This document shows positions 39,101 to 48,100 of a stretch of 64,000 bases of DNA, one piece after another. This DNA comes from Crotophaga sulcirostris (Eukaryota > Chordata > Aves > Cuculiformes > Crotophagidae). The stretch covers positions 456,741-520,740 of the forward strand of contig VYZB01000531.1 of the NCBI GenBank assembly GCA_013397455.1. The letters run 5' to 3'. Every line of letters starts with the position of its first letter. The first letter of the stretch is position 1. The notes beneath the pieces were generated by a model, which ran no database searches, was not told where the DNA came from, and saw only the letters and a list, made by a program, of their open reading frames with translations. The position numbers and the translations under genes are program-made.

Positions 39101-42100
39101 TTCTTAATACATACCTTAGCATGCTTATTTTGTTTTTAAAAAGCTAGAGTCAAATAACTGTCTACGTTAACATTTTAAGACCAAAACTTGCATATTTGCT
39201 ACTTAATTCTGAATGTTCTTTTAATCTGTATTTTCTATTCTATTTCTAATGTTTCTCTTCTTTCTGTTTCTTTCCTGGCATACGCAGCAAGAACTGGAAT
39301 AATGAAGTAAACATTTTCCGTATTTCTTTATTTCTGTCACAGTCCTATCTGCCTTAAGTAGTTAGATTAAGGGCGTGTTTTCATTTAATGGATGAAAGGA
39401 AAAAACAACATTTTGATACTTGTGCAAAATTTAAAACAGTGATACTAAATGGAATTTTCTTCTGTGAAAATGCTTATAACTTCATGATATAGAAATACTG
39501 TTTCCATATAAATTTTAAAAAAACATATATTTGTGGTTTCTGTAATATGCCATAGACCTGTCAGTTATACATCTGGTGAACCACTATCACTTGAAGTTAC
39601 TGCAACTTCTTTATGAAACTTCATCAATTAAGAAATATAGCCAGCTCAGTGGACTCTGGTTTCATTCACAGAATCTTCTAGGCCTTTGCTATTCACCATA
39701 TGTAAGTGGAAACTTTCAATGTTAACATGAATTTGCATATACAGATATATAAATAAGAAAAATATATTTCTAAAGTAAGTAAGGCCATAAATTTCATTTC
39801 TAATACAACATCTCATAAATGGATAAGCTAAGCTTAAACTGGTCTCGGAGTAAATTATTTGCCTATCATACATAAAAAATGATTGAGCAGAGACATCTCT
39901 CTGGCAGTAATGCCTTTTTAGAGTTTAGTGGTCAATCATCAGCCTATTTAATTTAATATAAAATTGTTTAAAATTTTTATTTTTATCTGATTAGGTGAAA
40001 TTAAGTCATTGTGATATTCTAAGGAAATGGAATTTCTTCATGTAGTGAGATGTATTTTTATTCTTTTCACTATATTTTTTCAGTTTATCAGAAGGGAAGA
40101 GCTAACACAATTAACATTGAAAAGTGGGTATTATGCCATTCCTTCTCATCTCATATTTGTATTTTTCTTAAATCTAAATGGTGTACATTGAAATGGTGTA
40201 TTAACCATGAATTAATCCTCTGTATAGTTCACTAAGTACAGTTTCTTACTTCAGAAGTTGTTTCATTGAAGAATGTTTTATTTATTTAAAGAATTTATGA
40301 TGATTATGCTAGAGGTTAGTGTTTGGAAGGTTTTATGGTTTTGTTTTCTACTGTAAAGCAAGAAAGGGACAGTGTCTTTATGGGAGATATTTAACAAAAT
40401 ATAAAACAGGAAGTCAGTTTTATATGCGTTTAAAAACTTTATTATAATGACTCACTCAGCTTGCAGGTACTAGATCAGCTTCTTTTTGGATCCAGTTTTG
40501 ACCCAACATCGCAAGTAGCTTAATCAGGATTCCCACCCTATCGTGTATTTCAAATTTATTTCAAAGTGACATATTCATATAAGTTAGTTAAAGTAAGGAA
40601 CCAGTGCCTCAATACTATTCAGTGGTTGGGCAAAAAGAAGTTTCACCTAAATACTCATTTGTATGTGAAATATGGGCATTGGTAGACATTAGAGCTCAGT
40701 TTAGGAGGATCATGAGTCTTAGACAAATTACTTTTTCCATTTGGTAGGATTTTTTTTTGTGAAGAATGAGGACAGTAGCCAGATGGAGTAGACCAGTTCA
40801 CCTGTGTAAACTTATCTTGCGTTTTCCCAGAAGTGCAAGATCTCATGTCTGTGGAGTAAATAGGGTTCTGCTCAGACAGTTCAAACCCTGGAAAGTCAAA
40901 TCTGACATCTTGCAGGCCACGTCTTTATCTTATGCAGTGAGGCTTAGCAGTACAGAATGCCTTTTGTTAAACAAATGCACTGTATGTGTAGCTGGAGAAA
41001 TCAAAGAACAAGTAGGGAAACTGCAGGAGAACTGTTTCCTAAGTAATAAGTTCTCCTGAGTTTTAATCTTTGTCTGAGGAGTGTTTGTAGTTGATGAGGT
41101 TAGCTAGAACACGTAATTAATGCCTTTGGCTTTGTTAGTCTTTGCCTTTTAATGTGCAGGTATTGCTGCTGGCTCTGGTGAGGAGACTGTCTTCTAACCC
41201 CGGCACTTAGGGTCTGACATGATGAGAGTCATACATTATTCAGTGCCTGTGGTTTTACTGTTTCATTTCCCAGTGAAAGCATGGGGCTTTATAAAGAATG
41301 CAGAACGCTTCATGAATAATTGAAATGTGGTGGTGAGATGCTGTGTGGCAGAGAGAATACTATGCTAGGTTTCAAGAAACTGCAGGTTCTATTTCTGTTT
41401 GAGTCACTGTTCTACTGCGTGAATTTGCACTGGTCCTTTCATTGCCATGTAAAATAAGAATGAATTGAACTNNNNNNNNNNNNNNNNNNNNNNNNNNNNN
41501 NNNNNNNNNNNNNNNNNNNNNNNNNNNNNNNNNNNNNNNNNNNNNNNNNNNNNNNNNNNNNNNNNNNNNNNNNNNNNNNNNNNNNNNNNNNNNNNNNNNN
41601 NNNNNNNNNNNNNNNNNNNNNNNNNNNNNNNNNNNNNNNNNNNNNNNNNNNNNNNNNNNNNNNNNNNNNNNNNNNNNNNNNNNNNNNNNNNNNNNNNNNN
41701 NNNNNNNNNNNNNNNNNNNNNNNNNNNNNNNNNNNNNNNNNNNNNNNNNNNNNNNNNNNNNNNNNNNNNNNNNNNNNNNNNNNNNNNNNNNNNNNNNNNN
41801 NNNNNNNNNNNNNNNNNNNNNNNNNNNNNNNNNNNNNNNNNNNNNNNNNNNNNNNNNNNNNNNNNNNNNNNNNNNNNNNNNNNNNNNNNNNNNNNNNNNN
41901 NNNNNNNNNNNNNNNNNNNNNNNNNNNNNNNNNNNNNNNNNNNNNNNNNNNNNNNNNNNNNNNNNNNNNNNNNNNNNNNNNNNNNNNNNNNNNNNNNNNN
42001 NNNNNNNNNNNNNNNNNNNNNNNNNNNNNNNNNNNNNNNNNNNNNNNNNNNNNNNNNNNNNNNNNNNNNNNNNNNNNNNNNNNNNNNNNNNNNNNNNTAA

Positions 42101-45100
42101 GAAAGTGATATTTTTTTATGAAAGATCTGGGCCCTATATTTTTGGTTTCTGGAAAATGCTGAATTGAAATGTTTTTCAGTGTTACACCACCAGGGAGCAA
42201 TTCCAGGAAAACACTATGCTGTTGATTTAAACTCGACTATTAAATTACTTTTCTGCTTAAAGGACTTTTGGGGTCAGTTGCAATGTATGATAATGCTTTA
42301 AGACATTTGTTGAACTTTAAAATTTATGAAAATAAATTGCAAATATAAACAAATGTTGAAGCCTCTTAACTGGTTCTGATCTAAGCTGAGTTGACAAAAA
42401 GTCTTTCCCTTTTGATTACTTAAACTGCATAGAGGTCTTAGGCTGCATGACTGATCATAGACAGACAAATGTGGAGTCAGGTTTAGCTTCCCTTGTCATC
42501 TGATGAGTTTTATAGATCCAGTTATGGAAACACAACAGGAAGTACATCATTACAAAGAATAACTAAAAGCAAAGTGAGTTTTTACTCCTTCCTCCTTAAT
42601 TTGTTCATGCTATTTTGTCAGAAACAACTTGAGATAGTCACTGTTACACAGAGGCTGAATTGCTCAGTAACAGCTGTAAAATGAAATTAATCTTATTTTG
42701 CTATAAAGAGAATCAAACTAATTTTGTGGCATCCAGTTGGAGGCCCTTGCTAAACATTGATCTGTGGTGTGTCCATTCTGCATCCGGACAGAGCATGTAT
42801 GGCCTTTGCTGTTTCTTACATTTCCTCACGTTCCTATGCAGGAGCTTTGCATTTTCTGTTAGAGCAGATGTAGGATAAAAAAAGCGATTGTGTTGAAGTA
42901 CAAAGCTAGCAAGCATTGACATTATGCCTACATAACTGTCTTTGTTCTTTTTTTCTAATTAAACATTATGTACAGGTGGAATGTGTATTTTGTAAAGATC
43001 TTATTCACTGATTTAATGTTCACTCGCATCTTAGGGCAAAGTCCTGGGTATGCACATCTTCTTTCCAACACTTGTTTCCAAAGTTGAGACTATATAACTC
43101 AACTGCTCTATCAATACCAGTATTGCTGGCTTCTAAGCATTGTCTAGTTGCTTATGGATAACTTCGCAGAATTCCAACATCTGTGGCACTTCAATTTACA
43201 GGTTCAGAGGCATGAGGTGATTGAAATATAGGAATGTTAATTCCTTGAAAGAATAATGTTAATTATTTGCATATTCCAGCTCTACTTAGATTTCCAGTCC
43301 AAAATAAGTGCATAACTAGCATTAAACCTGATAGGTGCGTTCCTTGTTTCGTTTTTTTCATGCTAAGAGTTTTCATCTTTAAACACTGAATGTTCAGCTT
43401 CCCCAAAGAGAAGAGCAGGCATGGGCATTTTAGGGGCTTCCCATTGTAGTGTCCTACTGGTAGATGATTTTGTGAAAGATGTGTGTGATATGGTAAGTTT
43501 GCTACCTAGAGAATTCATGACCTCTGCATTTAATACAACTTGTGTACAGGTAAGGTTCTTTAGTAACAATTACCCATTTACAATGTACATGAAAATTATA
43601 TCCAGAGTGTGAATTCTAGCAACCATAACGGCTGCTAAATACATACAGGATTGTAACAGGAAACATGTATGTAATTCTAGCACACCACTTCCATCCTGAA
43701 AACTGCTGCTCATTCGAACTAGTAACCCATGTACATTTACCTGTAACACATAGTTAATATGTTACATACTTAATGAAACAAAGTAAGGTGGACAGTAACA
43801 GATGGCCTGATTTCTGGCAAATTCATAGCAGGAGAACCACTAGTAGGTACAGATTTATCCTCGTGCCCAGTTTGAGGTTGGGTTCCCATTGGTAGTACGT
43901 TATTAATTTCATAGTTTTATCTTTCTGTATGTGATGTTTTGGTGTGTATCCATTTCCCACAAATATGTTGATGTGTCATTTTGTGAATCTCGTTGTCTTT
44001 AAGCTACTGTTATTGTGAGCTTGATCTAGGGATGACTGTGAGACTGTCTTCTATGCTGCTTCTTGGAGTTGGTGGAATATTGTAAACCTGGTGACATGCT
44101 CTAGAAAATATTATACTTCAGTTAAACAGCAGGTATAGAAAAGGAAATCTGAAAAATATGTAATCATAAAATTAGTGATCTGAAGTGCTTCCTAGCTTTT
44201 ATTTTTCAGTACTTTATTTTGAAACTTTTTTAACCTCTGTATTCATAATTTGTCACTGAGTTGTCTGACAGAAATCTGATGAGCAATTTCATCTACACTT
44301 GCGTATACCTTCTTTGGTTGTTGAATAGGCATGTCCATTCATTGCTTTGAAAGCCTGAACTTGAGATGCATTGAGTATTTCTAACTTTATAATTTATTTC
44401 TAAGGGTCTGGGTCATGTGCTGCCACCTTTAAAGGTACTAGTGCAGATTTTCACTGTTGAATCAAGTTGAAGCATGGGGTGTAACAGAATGAATATTACT
44501 AAACAATTATTAGCACAGTAAGGAAATTAAAGCTGAAGAAACAGACAGATGCTACAGAGTCACCATTCCACTTTCTGAGTGGAACAGATCAGACCTTTCA
44601 GTGACTCAGCCTCAGGAGGGAGAACACTGTGAGAGCCTGCCTTTAAGGAACCAGTTCAATGAAGTAACTTTTTAAAAGGCTTTTATATGGAAAATACTGC
44701 TTTGAGTTTTCTTTTTACAGCCCTCAAATTATTTTCTATTTCTGTTTTAGAAATTACACATCAGAAAACTGGAAAAAGAGAGCTATCGATACCACTGTGG
44801 ACTTCTAAGAGACAGAAGAGCAAACCTTATGGTTACCAATAGGTATTAAGTTCTGAAGGCTTTCTGGGGCCTTGTCTTGGTTTCAACTTGGGGATTAGAC
44901 ATCTGGCTAACCTAAGCTAATTGCTGTTCTCTGCTTATGTGCTGTACTCATACACTTTCTTTTTGATTTTTTTTTAAATAATTAATTTTGTTTCCTTTAT
45001 GGAAAATGTACTATGGGAATGATGTCATCACTAGTTACCAATTTAGGCAGACAGTTTACTCTGAGGTCATTGACCCTTTCACAATACTGGAGGGAAATGT

Positions 45101-48100
45101 TCTTTTTTTCACTTTGTTTCTAATTTTTCAAGTTAGCTTGTGATAAGTATTTGCAGTCAAACCAATGTTTTGATAATGCACATGTTTAAAATCTTGTTAA
45201 TTAAAGGACACTCTAAACGGACTCTTAAGTTTTTGTAAGAGTATGAACATTAATATTAAGCTCTTCAGGCAGTTTTTAGAATGCTAGATGTTACTGGTCT
45301 TGGATACGCAGTTTGAAGACTCAAGACCTTCTAAGTACATTTAGATAAGGAAAAGGAACCCATGGATTATGATCTCCATATCCCAAATGCCACCATTTTC
45401 CACCTTGCCTGAATGTATGAGATAGGCTCATCCGTAATGAGACTGTGGGAGGCATCCCACTATGTCTGTAACCACTAGCTCACCTCAAAATTCATGCTGC
45501 AGCTGAACAAGCTTTTTTGGGATACTGACAAAGTCCCTTAATGATAGTCAGGTGATATAGTTGTTTGCAGGTTCGGATAAATGTGCACTTCTCTCCTTAT
45601 ATCAGTTCTTCTCCACAAGCATAACAGTTTAGCTCAATTCAAAACTGCCACCTGTTTTTGTCTGGTGTGCTAGCTGATGCTGGAGTGAGCTAGCACTACA
45701 AACAGTAGCAACTCATCATCTGTCGGTCTAGTGGTGATTGTGTGTCAGTGCAGCTCGCGTGTGGCTGTTTGACTACCTTCATCTGGTGATGTTGGCTCTG
45801 AGGAACTCGTTTGAATTAACTGAGTACCCTTTTGCGTCCAGTTCTCGTAAAACTTAGTTTTGGAAGGCTGGGTGGGTTTCAATTAAGTTGGTCTGCACAT
45901 ACTGTATGATGTCATAGATCACCTATGAGTCTTAAAGACAAAAGGATTATCTCAGAATATATGTTAAAGAAATATGGCTCCACTGTCACTGAGCAGGAAC
46001 TTTTACTCCATGTAGAAAATACCTTCTCAAACAAATGGTTTTTTTTTCATTTTGTTTTGTTTTCCTGGCAAAGTTCTAGTCTGAGGGAGAAATTGAGTAT
46101 CAACTTTTTCCCTCTGAATAGGAGAGTGATATATCTAAAAGAAGTGGAAATCCTAGGCCACTTAGCAAAGGAGTCGGATTACTTATTTGAAGGCTTCACA
46201 CGCTGTCCCTCCTACGAAGCGAATGTTGTAAAAATATATGTTTTGGTAAGAAAAGCATGTAAACTTTTTTTATTTAACACCATTTAAAGGTCCAAACATG
46301 CTCTTAACATGTTTATGGTACAAACTGCTAACTATGGAACTATGAGACAGGATTTATTTAAGATTTCTTGAAAGTATGGGTTGGATTGGACAGAGAACAC
46401 ATTGAAATCTAACCTGAAGCTGACATTCAAGCCATTTTAAGTATCAGGTTCTGCATTCTTGTTTTGTGAGTCACCTGAAATACATTTTTGTTCCCCTCTG
46501 CAATAGGATCAAAGGATGTTCCAAAGGAAGGACAGTACAGGTCATGAATGTGTAAAGACAGTTCAGCTTCAGAACGAAGCTGCAGCAAAGATATGATCTT
46601 TTTTTCCTTTCATCTTCTTTCCTTATGATGTTGTTAACAGCTGTTGAAACTCAGCATGTCAAAAAGCTGGTAAGGTTCAGAGCCCTGTTATAGAATAGAC
46701 TGCTGTGCCTGAGGAGGAACATTTACCACACTTCCATGTTGAACAACGCATTTAATGAGGAGAGTAGTGTGACAAGGTAGTCTAAAGCCTTCAAGAGTGT
46801 ATACACAACAATAATTTAAGGTTGAAGTTGCATGGTCTTACATTTTGTATATTAAAATTCTTTAAAGGAAAACAAATACCTAAAGTACTAGATTCAGCTC
46901 ATTATATTCTCCAGGATTCAACATGCCTCTCAGTTCTGTTACCTCCTTATTTCAAGATCACTGGACTAACCCAATGAGTCTACTTTGGGTTAAAAGGCTT
47001 ACTTCCATTCCTCCCACTTCCCACCCTCCCCACACCCAAGTTTTTTACCATTTATCTCTGTTTTCTCTCACTGATGCTAGAGAAGCTGACTTATTTTGGG
47101 AGCTTTACTTGAGTGGGTGGTTGGGTTTTATAGCTAAGTCACAAAAGATGGATTTTGTATGAATTCCAGGGTATTTCAACAACAGAAAAATTTACCAAGG
47201 AAACCATACCATCTGACTGTAGTTTTGTATCAGATGATGAGAGAGGAGGAGCTCTCCCTGATAGCAAAAGCAAAATCAATTAGATCCACAGCATCTCAGA
47301 AGCACACTTGAAATTTTAGCTCCAGTAAATGGAAAGTCATCAGCTAGAATCAGAATAGGGACCAAAATGCATCTATTAAATTGATCAAGCCATCTAAAAG
47401 AGTGGGTTAGACTAGGAAGGACAAAAATTGCTAACATTTTGAGGCATTTTTTTATCTACTGGAAGAATCTATATTATTTCTTTACTGTCTCTTGTCTAAA
47501 GAATAACTTCCTTCAACTTTTTCTTACAGCATGTCTTCCAAATCACACTTTTGATTAACTAATTTAAATCTTTTTAGTTTATCTATATCTTAGTCTCATG
47601 GCCAGAACTGGAATATTGTACAAACCACCCAGGCCACAATAGAAAGATACTTCTTCGTGTTTAATTATCTTTTTTTTTCTGTTATTGCTTAACTACATGT
47701 TTCTTTACTAGTGTTTATGCTGGTATGTATACAATGTAAATAATTTTTTCTGTCCTGAATTGCAACGCTACCTGTTTTCCTTCTGTGGATTTCTGCTTCT
47801 TGAGTTTATCAGTATTCCTCTTGATTTTGCCTCTCCCTTGTTTGCATAGATCCCACTTGTAAAGCTATACCAGTTTGATAAGAAGACACAAAAATAATTC
47901 ACAAATAATTGTCGCTTCTGTGAAGACTTCTGTGGTGCCTCTTAACCTTAACCTGATCTTAAAGATACTTATCTTTAGCTTCTTGTTCTTTTTGTCTCCT
48001 CTATAAAACAAACAAAAGGGTTAGGTTTGTCCTTCTTTAGTCTTCTGAATCTTTCCCCAGCCTCCATGTATTATTAGAAGTCCATAAGTGTTTGAAATAG

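Larger units (their letters stand above)
38420..44750 (+). other. Long intron spanning the alternative 3' end, with gap
   Basis: The longest intron (about 6.3 kb including 626 N). It holds the candidate short-isoform exon at 39288, a 17-bp tandem duplication at 39043-39076 and the gap 41472-42097. I see no CR1 and no other gene. Confidence 0.7.

Noticed and set aside
41439..42200. Long open frames on both strands over the gap.
   Set aside because: They consist almost entirely of unknown bases.
46541..46551. In-exon GT sites as the true donor of the penultimate exon.
   Set aside because: They break the conserved frame into the last exon or lose conserved residues; kept only as an alternative in the finding on 46591.
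47600..47960. Possible old CR1-like text (GGCCAGAACTGGAATATTG).
   Set aside because: Too short and diverged to separate from chance.
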